Positions 43,235 through 52,164 of a stretch of DNA of 64,000 nucleotides are shown here, in pieces. The notes beneath the pieces were generated by a model. It made no database searches, had not been told where the DNA came from, and saw only the letters and a program-made list of their open reading frames with translations. Each line of letters opens with the position of its first letter. The first letter of the stretch is position 1. The stretch is taken from positions 3,908,001 to 3,972,000 of the forward strand of contig NZ_CP040936.1 in assembly GCF_006352025.1 (NCBI RefSeq). Direction: 5' to 3'. Source of the DNA: Hymenobacter sp. DG01. Its GTDB lineage: Bacteria; Bacteroidota; Bacteroidia; Cytophagales; Hymenobacteraceae. Made by a program: the position numbers and the translations under genes.

Positions 43235-43808
43235 CCTTCTACCTTTCTCACTTACCTCAACCCATCCTGGCCAGCCGGCCGGGGTGGGTCGTTTGTTTCT
43301 TATAGGCATGCCGGGGGCGGGTAAAACTACCCTGGGCCGGGGCCTGGCCACGGCCTACCAGCTGCCTTTCCTGGACCTTGATGAAGAAATTGTGCGGCGC
43401 GAGCAGCGCAGCGTGTCCGAGATATTCGCCCAGGACGGGGAGGAGTACTTCCGGCAGCGTGAGGCCGATGTGCTGCGCGAGGTAGTGGCCGCCTATCCCT
43501 CCCTGGTGCTGGCAACCGGTGGGGGCACTCCCTGCTTTCATCACAACCTGGAAGTGCTGCTTGAAACTGGCCTGACCCTGTACCTGGCCGTGCCCGTGGA
43601 GGAACTGGTGCGGCGCCTGCAGGCCGTAGCGGCTTCCCGGCCCCTGCTGGCCAGCCTGCCCGATGCGGCCGGGCTCGAACTGCGCCTGCGCGAAACCTTA
43701 GCCGCCCGTCAGCGGTTTTACGACCGCGCGCCGCTGCGCTGCACGGCCCCTACCTGTTCTCTGGAAGCCGTGCAGCAGCTGGTGGCGCGTTACAACGCGC
43801 TGGCATAA
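43224..43808 (+). CDS. aroK: Shikimate kinase
   Basis: 194 aa with a P-loop GMPGAGKTT at 28-36, then LDEEIVRREQRSVSEIF, EEYFRQREADVLREV and ATGGGTPCF, the classical shikimate kinase signatures. It phosphorylates shikimate for chorismate and aromatic amino acids. The start ATG at 43224 lies in the end of the previous gene (11-base overlap), so coupling is likely; the first 21 residues are an extra tail. Confidence 0.93.
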   Translation: MSDNLLPFSLTSTHPGQPAGVGRLFLIGMPGAGKTTLGRGLATAYQLPFLDLDEEIVRREQRSVSEIFAQDGEEYFRQREADVLREVVAAYPSLVLATGGGTPCFHHNLEVLLETGLTLYLAVPVEELVRRLQAVAASRPLLASLPDAAGLELRLRETLAARQRFYDRAPLRCTAPTCSLEAVQQLVARYNALA

Positions 43809-43876
43809 GCGCCGGCGCTGGTCCGGCATTTGCGCTGGCATACGTATTTTTGCGTCCTCATCATTCCTGCATTGGT

Positions 43877-44551
43877 ATGAACACTACCTCCGAACCTCTG
43901 GAAACCGACGTTAAGGTAACGGCGGTTAAAACGCCCGATGCCATCAAGCCCAAGCACAAAGGCTCGGCCCGCTTGTTTGAAAACCCGGTGCTGGAGCGCC
44001 TTACGCACACGCACATTGCGGCGCCGCTTTCCATTTTCTTCGCCGTGGCGGGCGTTAGCCTCTACTACGGGCTGAGCCGGGGGCTGCTGACGGGCCTGTC
44101 GGCGTTTGGCTTGTTCCTGGGCGGGTGGCTGCTCTTCACCCTGGCCGAGTACCTGATGCACCGCTTCGTGTATCATATGGACACGGATACGCCCCGCAAG
44201 GCCAAGTTTCAGTACACCATGCACGGGGTGCACCACGAGTTCCCCAAGGATGAAACCCGCCTAGCCATGCCCCCCATCCTGACGGTGTTCGTCACGTCGC
44301 TGTTGTTTTTCATCTTCCGCTTCACCTTCGGTAACGCGGGCTTTGGTATTCTGGCGGGCTTTGTGTTCGGCTATGCATTGTATCTGTTCGTGCACTACGC
44401 CATTCACGTATATGCCCCCCCGAAGAACTTCCTGAAGTTCTGGTGGCACCACCACGCCCAGCACCATTACCGCCAGGATGAAATTGCTTTTGGGGTAAGT
44501 ACCACGCTCTGGGACCACATCATTGGTACTATGCCGGAGAAAAAACGGTAA
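43877..44551 (+). CDS. Sterol desaturase/fatty acid hydroxylase family membrane protein
   Basis: 224 aa from ATG 43877 (an earlier frame opening at 43850 is TTG). Four membrane helices. The di-iron histidine clusters are clear: LMHRFVYH, MHGVHHEFP, VHYAIHVY and HHHAQHHYRQ. It resembles fatty acid 2-hydroxylases that modify sphingolipid or lipid acyl chains, and Bacteroidota make sphingolipids; that substrate is inference. A TATTTTTG box at 43845 could be its -7 promoter. Confidence 0.85.
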   Translation: MNTTSEPLETDVKVTAVKTPDAIKPKHKGSARLFENPVLERLTHTHIAAPLSIFFAVAGVSLYYGLSRGLLTGLSAFGLFLGGWLLFTLAEYLMHRFVYHMDTDTPRKAKFQYTMHGVHHEFPKDETRLAMPPILTVFVTSLLFFIFRFTFGNAGFGILAGFVFGYALYLFVHYAIHVYAPPKNFLKFWWHHHAQHHYRQDEIAFGVSTTLWDHIIGTMPEKKR

Positions 44552-44582
44552 ACGCTTTCTAGAAAAGCAAACATTACATTTG

Positions 44583-44628
44583 ATAAACACAAAAGACCGG
44601 TATATTTATGCCGGTCTTTTGTGTTTAT
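44583..44628 (+). terminator. Terminator after the hydroxylase gene
   Basis: Perfect 18-bp stem (44583-44600 with 44611-44628), loop TATATTTATG. Confidence 0.9.
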
Positions 44629-44765
44629 TCTAGATGTTATGTATTTCCTCCAGTATTGTAATGCTATGTGTGAGAAGGAAGCAAGTGGGGCTGGCTTATA
44701 CCCGTGTATGCCTGATATGAGTACCCCGCGTCTGCCCATTCCTGCCTTCCTCATACGTTCACCCT

Positions 44766-47198
44766 ATGCTAAAAAATTACTTGCGCAAAGGCCTGCTGGT
44801 GGCCCTGTTAACCAGCTCCGTGGCTGCCAAGGCCCAGTATTTATTTAAAAGTGCTGCCGTAAACGGGCTGGGCCCCTACATCCAGAACTTCGACGCGCTG
44901 GCCGGCACCAACGCCACATTTGTCAGCAACACCACGCTGGTGGGAGTGTACGCCCGCACCACCTTCGACAATCCTTCAATCCCCGGGGAGTACGAATCGG
45001 GGGTGCGGACGTATGGAACGGTACCACTAAGCGCCGACGACGGATCGAGAGGCGAGTCGAGGGATGTGTATGGCCAGCCCGATGGGGCGGCGTGGTACCA
45101 TTTCGGGGCGCCTGGTTCCACCGACCGAGCCCTGGGCGGCATTGCGGCTACCAACACCTCCCCGGGCATCGGCTACGTGGGCATCCGGCTCAAGAACACC
45201 TCGGGGGTACCCATCAAGAACCTGGAGGTACAGTATGCCATGGAGCAGTGGTACAACTCCAGCCAGACCTTGGCCGCGCAGGTAAGCGTCGATTATCAGC
45301 GCAGCGCCGCCGCCATTACAAGCCTCAAGAACGGAACATGGACTTCGGTGCCCGAACTGGGGGTAGTGGCGCCATCTACTTCTACGGCCATTGCGGCCCG
45401 CGACGGTAACGCAGCCACCAACCGCCGGGTGCTGCGAACCACCCTCGTGGGCCTGAACCTAGCTAACAACGAGGAAATCATGATCCGGTGGTCGTACGTG
45501 TTCAACACCCAAACCAACGGCAACGGCTTGTCTATTGATGACGTGGTCATCACTCCGCAAACCAACGTGTTTTACTCCGATCTGGCCGGCGACATTGATA
45601 AAACCAACAGCTGGGGCACTACCATTGGCAGCAATGGGCAGGTAGGCGGAGCCAAGCCCAGTAACTTTTCTGCCCCCGACCAGACCTTTTACGTGCGCGG
45701 CACGGATGGCACCGCCAACCGGGTGCAGCAAGGCAACGCCTGGACCGTGAGTGGTCAGAACTCCAAGATTATCGTGGGTATTCCGGCCTCGCCGGCCATT
45801 GGCTCTACCCCGGCCATGCCCGCCGTTCCAGCTACTCTGGTCGTGGCCGATGGGAACCGAACGGTAGTAGGTACCGTGGATGTAGCCGAGGGCTCAACCC
45901 TACGTATTCTGCGCCCCGATGCTACCAACATGACCCTGGGGGCTCTGGCCACGACCAGCACAGTGGAGTACGTGGGCGACGCGACCATAGCCCATACCAT
46001 CCGGCCGGCCAGCTACGGCAACCTGGTGCTTGCGGGGGAGGGTAGCAAAACCCTGGGCGGCGACATTCTGGTGAATGGTACCCTGGACCTGGGCAACACC
46101 GCCAAGCTGACCCTGGGAGCCTACAACGTAACCCTTACCCGTCCCGACCTTGCCGCCGATTACCAGGGTAGCATCCGCAATGCCGGTAGCTCGGCCTACA
46201 TCGTTACCAACGGGCTGGGGGCTTTGCGCCAAACGGTACCCAATACCGGCCTGGATGTACTGTACCCTATCGGAACCGCCACCAGCTATACCCCGGCCAG
46301 TCTGAAGCAGTCGGCGGCGCAAAGCGAGGATGTGTTTGCCGTGCGTGTAGCCGATGGTACGTACACCCAGTACAATGCCAACGGCACCGGTGCCGGCACG
46401 GTGGTAGCCTACCAGAACGTAAAGAAAACCTGGCATGTGGCGGAAGAGGTAGCCGGCAACTCCGATGTAACCCTGACTCTGCAGTGGAACGCCGCCGATG
46501 CTACTCCGGATTTTGTGCCGGCCGCGGCCCATATCAACCACTATAGAGGCGGCGCCTGGGACCGGTACATCTCCGTCGCGCCCCCCACTACCGTGGCCCC
46601 GAACGTGTACGCCATCAGCCGTCCGGGCATTACCAGCTTTTCACCTTTCGGTGTTTCCTCCCGCAGCCCCGGGGTGTTGCCGGTACAGCTGACCAGCTTC
46701 ACGGCCGCGCCGGTGGGCTCTGTGGTCCGCTGCGTGTGGCAAACCGCCGCTGAGCTCAACAACGCGCGGTTTGTGGTAGAGCGCAGCGCAACGGGCCAGT
46801 CGTTCCAGGCCATTGGTACCGTAGCCGGCCGTGGCACTGCCAACACCAGCCACCACTACCAGTTCACCGATGCTACCCCCCTGGCAGGGGTCAACTATTA
46901 CCGGTTGCGCCAGGTAGATACCGATGGCACCGAAACCCTTTCCGACGTAGCGGTGGTAACTACTGCCGGGGCCAGCGTTGCCCACGTAACGCCCAACCCA
47001 GGCGTTAGCAAGTTCCGGGTGGTAGTGCCGGCCGGAGCCGGTTCAGAGCAAGGCGAAGTCCTCAACATCCTCGGAGCTACCGTGGCGATGGTTGGGCCTG
47101 ATGGCCACTTCGAGCTGGCCGGCCAGCCAGCAGGCGTTTATCTGGTGCGCGTCCGCACTCCTCAGGGCGTACAAACGGCTCGGGTTATTAAAGAGTAA
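44766..47198 (+). CDS. T9SS type A sorting domain-containing secreted protein
   Basis: 810 aa with a signal peptide (GLLVALLTSSVAAKAQ). A large beta-rich, Thr/Asn/Gly-rich passenger follows. The C-terminal 80 residues form the type A sorting domain: VTPNPGVSKFRVVVPAGAG through VYLVRVRTPQGVQTARVIKE, which directs type IX secretion and surface anchoring. Before it (about 640-720) is a fibronectin-like part (PVQLTSFTAAPVGSVVRCVW...YYRLRQVDTDGT) common in such proteins. No enzymatic domain recognised; role unknown, perhaps adhesion or scaffold. Confidence 0.9.
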   Translation: MLKNYLRKGLLVALLTSSVAAKAQYLFKSAAVNGLGPYIQNFDALAGTNATFVSNTTLVGVYARTTFDNPSIPGEYESGVRTYGTVPLSADDGSRGESRDVYGQPDGAAWYHFGAPGSTDRALGGIAATNTSPGIGYVGIRLKNTSGVPIKNLEVQYAMEQWYNSSQTLAAQVSVDYQRSAAAITSLKNGTWTSVPELGVVAPSTSTAIAARDGNAATNRRVLRTTLVGLNLANNEEIMIRWSYVFNTQTNGNGLSIDDVVITPQTNVFYSDLAGDIDKTNSWGTTIGSNGQVGGAKPSNFSAPDQTFYVRGTDGTANRVQQGNAWTVSGQNSKIIVGIPASPAIGSTPAMPAVPATLVVADGNRTVVGTVDVAEGSTLRILRPDATNMTLGALATTSTVEYVGDATIAHTIRPASYGNLVLAGEGSKTLGGDILVNGTLDLGNTAKLTLGAYNVTLTRPDLAADYQGSIRNAGSSAYIVTNGLGALRQTVPNTGLDVLYPIGTATSYTPASLKQSAAQSEDVFAVRVADGTYTQYNANGTGAGTVVAYQNVKKTWHVAEEVAGNSDVTLTLQWNAADATPDFVPAAAHINHYRGGAWDRYISVAPPTTVAPNVYAISRPGITSFSPFGVSSRSPGVLPVQLTSFTAAPVGSVVRCVWQTAAELNNARFVVERSATGQSFQAIGTVAGRGTANTSHHYQFTDATPLAGVNYYRLRQVDTDGTETLSDVAVVTTAGASVAHVTPNPGVSKFRVVVPAGAGSEQGEVLNILGATVAMVGPDGHFELAGQPAGVYLVRVRTPQGVQTARVIKE

Positions 47199-47217
47199 GA
47201 AACGAGAGCCTTTTACA

Positions 47218-47256
47218 CGAAAAAGCCGCGCCCGGATATTGGACGCGGCTTTTTCG
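47218..47256 (+). terminator. Terminator after the T9SS protein gene
   Basis: 13-bp stem CGAAAAAGCCGCG (47218-47230) with its complement (47244-47256), A-rich and T-rich flanks, so useful on both strands. Confidence 0.85.
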
Positions 47257-47283
47257 CGTGTATGGGTGTGAGCGTTGCGGTCC

Positions 47284-47460
47284 TTAGGAGCGGCGGAAAC
47301 GATTCACGATAAACCACAGCAGCAGTACAATCAAAAACACACCGATCAGGCCGGTCCAGGCGCCCGCCTTGAAGATGGTGCCAATAGCGTCGCAGCTGCT
47401 CAGCGAAAAGGTAAGCAGCACCAGAAAAGCAAGCGTGAGGGGAAAGCGTAAGGTAGTCAT
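47284..47460 (-). CDS. 58-aa lipoprotein-like membrane protein
   Basis: Starts at ATG 47460 (an earlier frame to 47547 adds a non-signal lead). Signal with lipobox-like LSSC, then DAIGTIFKAGAWTGLIGVFLIVLLLWFIVNRFRRS: one Cys anchor plus one transmembrane helix ending in basic residues. Short proteins with this SCDAIG-x-IFKAG core recur in Bacteroidota, as I recall; no function known. Confidence 0.65.
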   Translation of the reverse strand: MTTLRFPLTLAFLVLLTFSLSSCDAIGTIFKAGAWTGLIGVFLIVLLLWFIVNRFRRS

Positions 47461-47833
47461 GGCATAGGGAGAGAAGGTGGAACGTGAGCCACTCAATACA
47501 GCTCTTATGGCATGTACTACTCCTCCCGGAAAAAGGTTGATGCCCAAGCCCTATCCCCAGCCGCAAATCAAACATACAAAGGCTTGAATGCCCCCGTCGG
47601 GTTGAAGCAGATTTCCGGCTCCTGCTTGCCTGGCTGCCAACCGGCCAATATTCCTTAGTAGCCTAACAGCTGTAGCTGGCCCGCCTTAACTTTTTGGTGC
47701 CTACCGCTTACCCGGCTGCCCTTGCCAATAGGTACAGCCACAGTGCAGGCTAACCGGAAACGGTAGAGAATCAGAAAAAACGCTCAAAATCGTCTAGAAA
47801 CAAAGAAGCCCGCCGGGTATTGACGGGCATGCC
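47461..47833. other. Gene-free stretch
   Basis: 373 bases between the small lipoprotein gene and the response regulator. It holds the promoter region of the former and, at 47791-47828, a hairpin-like sequence akin to the one at 51317-51353. No supported gene. Confidence 0.5.
47791..47828 (-). repeat. Left copy of a repeated terminator-like segment
   Basis: 23 of the first 26 bases match 51317-51342 (shared core AAGAAGCCCGCCGG). It lies just after the response regulator stop and could terminate it, though its hairpin is decayed. Confidence 0.55.
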
Positions 47834-48244
47834 CTAGGCCGGAAAATGCTGGTCGAGCAGCTGTTGGAGTTTAGCGGCCGTCAGGGGCTTTTCTATTACG
47901 CCGTTGAAGGGCAGGCCCCGCAGCAGGTCCAGGTCCCGCTCAACGGAGGCGCTGGTGAGCAGTAGCACCACAATGCCCTGCCGCTGGGTGGAGGGCAGGT
48001 GCTGGTAGGCCTGAAGAAACTCAATGCCGTTCAGCACCGGCATGTTCAGGTCAAGTAGAATCAGCTGTGGGCACTGCGCCTTATCCGGCCCCTGGCATGC
48101 GTCGGCCAGCGTGCGTAGGGCCTGTGCCCCGTCCTCGGCCACCAACAGGTACTCGGTCAGGCCGGCGCGCTGAATCAGCATCTTATGGAGAAAATTGGCG
48201 GTCGTGTCATCATCGACCAGCAGCACACTCGATAGGCGAGGCAT
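47834..48244 (-). CDS. Single-domain response regulator (CheY-like)
   Basis: 136 aa receiver domain without output domain. Phospho-acceptor D65 (ILLDLNMPV), acidic pocket D11-D12, T97 (LLTS) and K119 (VIEKPL) are all present. It starts 38 bases after the stop of the multi-PAS kinase and is almost certainly its partner, in the same operon. The output is likely protein-protein or a phosphorelay. Confidence 0.93.
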   Translation of the reverse strand: MPRLSSVLLVDDDTTANFLHKMLIQRAGLTEYLLVAEDGAQALRTLADACQGPDKAQCPQLILLDLNMPVLNGIEFLQAYQHLPSTQRQGIVVLLLTSASVERDLDLLRGLPFNGVIEKPLTAAKLQQLLDQHFPA

Positions 48245-48282
48245 GGAGAGGGTAGTAGGAAAGAAGGTAGAGACGCCCGCTT

Positions 48283-50565
48283 CTAGGCCGGAAAGGTGAG
48301 GGTGAACGTGGTGCCTACGTTCTTCTGGCTGGCGACAGCCACGGTCCCGCCCGCATTTTCCACAATCTTTTTGACCGCATAAAGCCCCACGCCCGAGCCC
48401 TCGACGTGGGTGTGCAGGCGTTGGAAGAGTTGAAACAGGCGATGCTGCTGCTGGTCGCTCAGCCCAAGGCCGTTGTCTTGCACCGTGAGCACCAGTGAGT
48501 CGTCGGCTGGCTGGCAGCTGATGCGCACGCGGGGCGTCCGCTCGGGGTGGCGGTACTTTAGGGCGTTGCTCAACAGGTTATACACCAGGCTGCGCAGGTT
48601 CTTGGGCGAAAACACCCGCGGCTGCGTGTTCTGAACGGCTACCTCGAGCACAGCGCCGGTGGCCTGAAACTGGAAGTGCAGATCCTCTTGCACATCCTCG
48701 ATGATGGCGGCCAGCGACACGGGCTCGGCGGGCTGGGCAAACTCGGCTTGCAGCCGGCTTACGTCGGTCAGGTGGGCGATGGTGCGCTTAAAGCGCTCAA
48801 TGGACTCCTGCATTCGGGCCAGCACCGGTGCTACCTGCTCGTCGGCGCGCACGGCAGCGGGCAGCAACTCCGGCAAGAGCGCCAGCAGGCCCTCAATATT
48901 GCTAATCGGAGACTTCAAGTCGTGAGAGGCCGTGTAAACGAAGTTGTCCAGGTCCACGTTGGTGCGCACCAACTGGCTGTTGCTTGCGTGCAGCTCCTCG
49001 TTACTGGTCTGCAACTCCTGATTAAGGTGCTGCACCTGCTGGCGCGCCAGTACCTGGTCGGTCACATCTACGGCCACGCAGGCAATGCGGTGCACCTGCC
49101 CCTGTGCATCACGTAGGGGCTCAAATACAAAATTAAAGTAGCTTATTTGCCCCGCCTCGTGGTAGGCTAAGTGCGCACCCAGCTCCTTCACTGTTACTTG
49201 CTCGCCCTCCCAGGCCCGGCGCAGCAACTCGGGCAGGCCCTGGCTCACCAGTTCCGGCAACGCCTGCAGATAGGGCCGGCCGAGGAGTTGCGCCTGGGAA
49301 TGGCCCAGAATGTGTTCCATGAGCGGGTTCACCAGCTCAAATACATAGTGGGGCCCCTGCACCACCCAAATGGCCGTGGGTGCCTGCTCAAACAGAGCTT
49401 CGACTAAGCGCTGCTGGACCTCGCGCTGCTGGCGGGCCAGCACCTGCTCCGTGACGTCGTAGGCATAGGTAACAAAGCCATCAATCTGCCCGGCCTCATT
49501 GCGGCGAGCCTGGTAGGTGAGGTCGAAGTAAATGTCCTCTACAGGGCCTTCCGCCGTGCGGGCCAGGGGCACCAGCACCTCGTTGGCTTCAAAGGGCTCC
49601 CCCGTGTCGTAAACGTGATGCAGAATAGCCATTAAGGGCTGGTCGGCTACTTCAGGCAAGGCATCCACCAGGCGCTTGCCCAGCAGCTCGCGGCCCGGAA
49701 ACATGGCTTGGTAGCGCGGATTAACAAACTCATAGACCCACTCCGGCCCGTCGAAAATGCAGATGCTGGCCGGGGCCCGCATAAAGAGCTCGTGCCACTG
49801 GCGGCGCTGGCGCTCGGCGGCCGACTGCGCCGCTTCCAGCTGGCGGGTCCGCTCCTGCACCCGGGTTTCCAATTCCTGATTGAGCTGCTGCGCCTGTTGC
49901 CGCTGGGCTTCGAGCTGCTGGCGGGCCAGCACGTGCTCGGTCACGTCCACCACCATCGTTATAATCCCAATGACGTCGGCCCTTTCGTTGCGCCAGGGCT
50001 GGTAGACCGCGCGGTAATACCCGAGTTCCTTCCGCTCCGAATGAGTGCGGTCGAAGAGGACCGGTAGGTCGTTGTAAACGAACGCTTCGCCTTGCAGCAC
50101 GCGCCGGAAAGCCTCGTCCAAGCCTTGTTCGCGCAGCAGCGGCAAAGCCTCAAACAAGGGCTTGTTCAGAAGCTGGGCCCGCGGCAGGCCCATAATGGCG
50201 GCTCCTTCCTCGTTGAGGAACTCCACCACAAAGTCCGGGCCCCGCATGACGTTAATGCCCATGGGGGCCTGCTGTAGAATGCTTTGCAGACTCTCCATCT
50301 GCCGCCGGGTCGCCTCTTCCAGCGCTTGGGCTTGCGCGCGCTCACGGGTTTGGCTGGCCGCCAGCTCGGCCTCGGCCTGCACCCGCTCGGTCACGTTGAC
50401 GATGCTGTGCACGAGGCCGGTGACGGTGCCCTGCGCGTCGCGGATGGCGCTGTTAGTGGGGTCCCAATAGCGCCCCATGAGCTGACCGGGGGCGGCTGGG
50501 TTAGGCACGTTGTAGTGCTGCACGGCCATGTGGTGCGGCTCCCCCGTGGCCAGCACCTGCTGCAA
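48283..50565 (-). CDS. Multi-PAS sensor histidine kinase (N-terminus frameshifted)
   Basis: 760 aa from a TTG at 50565, but the true gene seems to begin at 50815 in another frame (see next entry). Three complete PAS domains (starting about 90, 240 and 380) are each followed by a VTE/D-x-V-LARQQ linker, after the remains of a first PAS. A coiled coil joins to HisKA with H548 (YTASHDLKSPISN). The HATPase has N-box NLLSNALKYRHPE, VQDNGLGLS and GSGVGLYAVKKIV. No transmembrane helix, so a cytoplasmic sensor of small ligands or redox. Partner regulator follows. Confidence 0.88.
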   Translation of the reverse strand: MQQVLATGEPHHMAVQHYNVPNPAAPGQLMGRYWDPTNSAIRDAQGTVTGLVHSIVNVTERVQAEAELAASQTRERAQAQALEEATRRQMESLQSILQQAPMGINVMRGPDFVVEFLNEEGAAIMGLPRAQLLNKPLFEALPLLREQGLDEAFRRVLQGEAFVYNDLPVLFDRTHSERKELGYYRAVYQPWRNERADVIGIITMVVDVTEHVLARQQLEAQRQQAQQLNQELETRVQERTRQLEAAQSAAERQRRQWHELFMRAPASICIFDGPEWVYEFVNPRYQAMFPGRELLGKRLVDALPEVADQPLMAILHHVYDTGEPFEANEVLVPLARTAEGPVEDIYFDLTYQARRNEAGQIDGFVTYAYDVTEQVLARQQREVQQRLVEALFEQAPTAIWVVQGPHYVFELVNPLMEHILGHSQAQLLGRPYLQALPELVSQGLPELLRRAWEGEQVTVKELGAHLAYHEAGQISYFNFVFEPLRDAQGQVHRIACVAVDVTDQVLARQQVQHLNQELQTSNEELHASNSQLVRTNVDLDNFVYTASHDLKSPISNIEGLLALLPELLPAAVRADEQVAPVLARMQESIERFKRTIAHLTDVSRLQAEFAQPAEPVSLAAIIEDVQEDLHFQFQATGAVLEVAVQNTQPRVFSPKNLRSLVYNLLSNALKYRHPERTPRVRISCQPADDSLVLTVQDNGLGLSDQQQHRLFQLFQRLHTHVEGSGVGLYAVKKIVENAGGTVAVASQKNVGTTFTLTFPA

Positions 50566-50815
50566 AGAGGCCCGCAGGCGTGCCGGGCGTGCCAGGAAAC
50601 ACCTCGAACAGCGTGCGCCCCAGCAGCTGCGCCCGCGTCAGGCCAAAAATGTCCAGGTAAGTGTCGCTGGCGGCAGCGACGTGCAGCGTGGGCGTGAGCA
50701 AAACGCACGCAGCCGGCAGGCTGGCCACGACCTCGGGCAGACTCCAGGCGCCGGGAAGAGCGATGGGAGGCGGGCAAGAGGAATTGGTGCCCGAGTCCGG
50801 AAGTGGTGAAGCCAT
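50566..50815 (-). pseudogene. Out-of-frame N-terminal PAS part of the kinase
   Basis: From ATG 50815 a frame encodes MASPLPDSGTNSSCPPP, then SLPEVVASLPAACVLLTPTLH and DIFGLTRAQLLGRTLFEVFPG, a PAS domain start, then shifts into GTPGTPAGLFAAGAG nonsense. The expected continuation (RLRASLQQVLATGEPHH) is in the frame of the 760-aa kinase. A +1 shift near 50575-50610 would rejoin them: one extra base, or two missing, in a GC-rich stretch. Confidence 0.75.
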
Positions 50816-51368
50816 AGCGTACGTGTAGTAGCACGAGACGTGCAATTAGTCTCGAATATAATGCTAATGGCTGGCAACGTCAGGCATTGTAACATGGTTC
50901 GTCCTGCCACCCGGAGTAGGATTTCAAAAGTCGCGGGAAGCATCGTGGAAGGTGGCTACAACGTCCTGCTCCCAATCGTTCAGGCGACTGATCAAACGTA
51001 AGTAGTGTGGATGCTGACTAGTAGCGCGGTCAGCTGCATAGTCCCAGAGAGCGAGAGTACTTCGCCCTTTCTTCCTGCCTTTTAGGGCGGTACTCGCTCC
51101 CCGGTACGCGGAAGAAGAGTTTCTCCATGCCAGTGAGCAATAATGCTAAGGGCGCACCAACCTTGTTTATCGGCCCCGAAATGAATGGGGGTGAAAGTGG
51201 ACACGAATGTTGCGTGTAGACGACAGGTCTCTTTGTCATCAGTCACTAGCGGAACGTGTACCAGTTTGCGTACCACTATAACTATAGTTTCCGGCTGATG
51301 GATCAAGGCCTAGAATAGTCTAAAAACGAAGAAGCCCGCCGGATGTCGGCGGGCTTCTTCAACTTGAG
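50816..51368. other. Gene-free stretch upstream of the kinase
   Basis: About 550 bases, AT-richer than the surroundings. It holds the kinase promoter and, at 51317-51360, a terminator. Short minus-strand frames around 51030-51306 have no recognisable protein and are not called. Confidence 0.5.
51328..51360 (-). terminator. Terminator of tRNA-Asn
   Basis: A perfect 13-bp stem GAAGAAGCCCGCC (51328-51340) with 51348-51360, immediately downstream of the tRNA on the minus strand. Upstream bases 51317-51342 recur near 47791. Confidence 0.85.
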
Positions 51369-51442
51369 CGCTCCCTCCTGGGCTCGAACCAGGGACCCTC
51401 TGATTAACAGTCAGATGCTCTAACCGGCTGAGCTAAGGAAGC
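51369..51442 (-). tRNA. tRNA-Asn (anticodon GTT)
   Basis: 74 nt cloverleaf: acceptor GCTTCCT pairs with AGGGAGC (one G-T), D-stem GCTC/GAGC, anticodon stem TCTGA/TCAGA around the loop CTGTTAA (anticodon GTT), T-arm CCTGG-TTCGAGC-CCAGG. Discriminator G; the CCA is not encoded. Followed by a terminator. Confidence 0.96.
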
Positions 51443-51539
51443 GGTTATGGCGGCGTCTTTTTCGCCGTTGCTGGTGCAATATTAGAGCAAAGTTTTCGAA
51501 CGTGCAAACATGGTTTTCGAAAAAAATCAGAAAAAACAG

Positions 51540-51977
51540 TTAGTTCGTGATTGTCAGGGTATTGCCGGAAAGGGCAGTATTGTATTGGCGGAGCGGACGG
51601 GTGGCAGGGCCGGCTTGTGGCTGTCCCTGCAGGCTAAACTGCGACTGGCAGCACGGATCATAAAGCCGCAAAAATGGATCAATTTTAAGCCGGGCGCAGG
51701 TGTCGAGGGGTTGGTAGGGGCAGTTGCGGTCGAAGGCGAGGTAGCTGTTGGCATTCTGCCGAACGATAATCAGGCCCCGGACTCCGCCCTTGTGGTACAC
51801 CGCCCCATTATCGAAGCGCAGGTTGCTGTTCTGCTGGTCGGTGAGGAAGAGGATTTCGTTGACGGCAGCCAGCGGAATCTGCGGCTGCCCATCATTGGAA
51901 GAGGAGTTGCAGCCTGCAAGTAGGGTAGCAGCTGAACCGCAAAACAGCATCAGCACGAAGAAAAGGGAAAAGCGCAT
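51540..51977 (-). CDS. Rieske-like lipoprotein with altered ligands
   Basis: 145 aa from the ATG at 51977 (lead to 52076 is not signal-like). Lipobox LLAGC gives an acylated N-terminus. The fold order resembles a Rieske domain as in arsenite oxidase-type small subunits: GVRGLIIVRQNANSYLAFDRN, a first Cys-loop NCPYQPLDTC, and DPCCQSQFSLQGQPQAGPATRPL (the second loop plus GPA..PL strand). The two ligand histidines of CxH/CxxH are absent; it has Cys and Gln there. So a [2Fe-2S] Rieske cluster is doubtful, other metal or structural role possible. Confidence 0.7.
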   Translation of the reverse strand: MRFSLFFVLMLFCGSAATLLAGCNSSSNDGQPQIPLAAVNEILFLTDQQNSNLRFDNGAVYHKGGVRGLIIVRQNANSYLAFDRNCPYQPLDTCARLKIDPFLRLYDPCCQSQFSLQGQPQAGPATRPLRQYNTALSGNTLTITN

Positions 51978-52103
51978 AGGGTTGGGGCAGAAGCAGGGGG
52001 TAAGGAAACTGCCCTCAGGGATGGTAATGCAGCTTACCAGCTTGAGGAACCATGTCCGGAAAGCAGTCAGAAGCACAGTAGTTTCCTGGAGTTGCTATAA
52101 ACG

Positions 52104-52140
52104 TCAACTCCCACCTGCGTGGTACGCAAATGGGAGTTGA
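52104..52140 (-). terminator. Hairpin downstream of pheS
   Basis: A 10-bp outer stem TCAACTCCCA (52104-52113) with 52131-52140 and inner GCGT/ACGC. It lies 25 bases beyond the pheS stop. Confidence 0.6.
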
Positions 52141-52164
52141 GGTGCTATCATTGGGGTAGCAGAT

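Noticed and set aside
51030..51306. Short minus-strand ORFs upstream of the kinase, possibly a decayed gene
   Set aside because: No signal peptide, domain or regulatory context; composition does not stand out.
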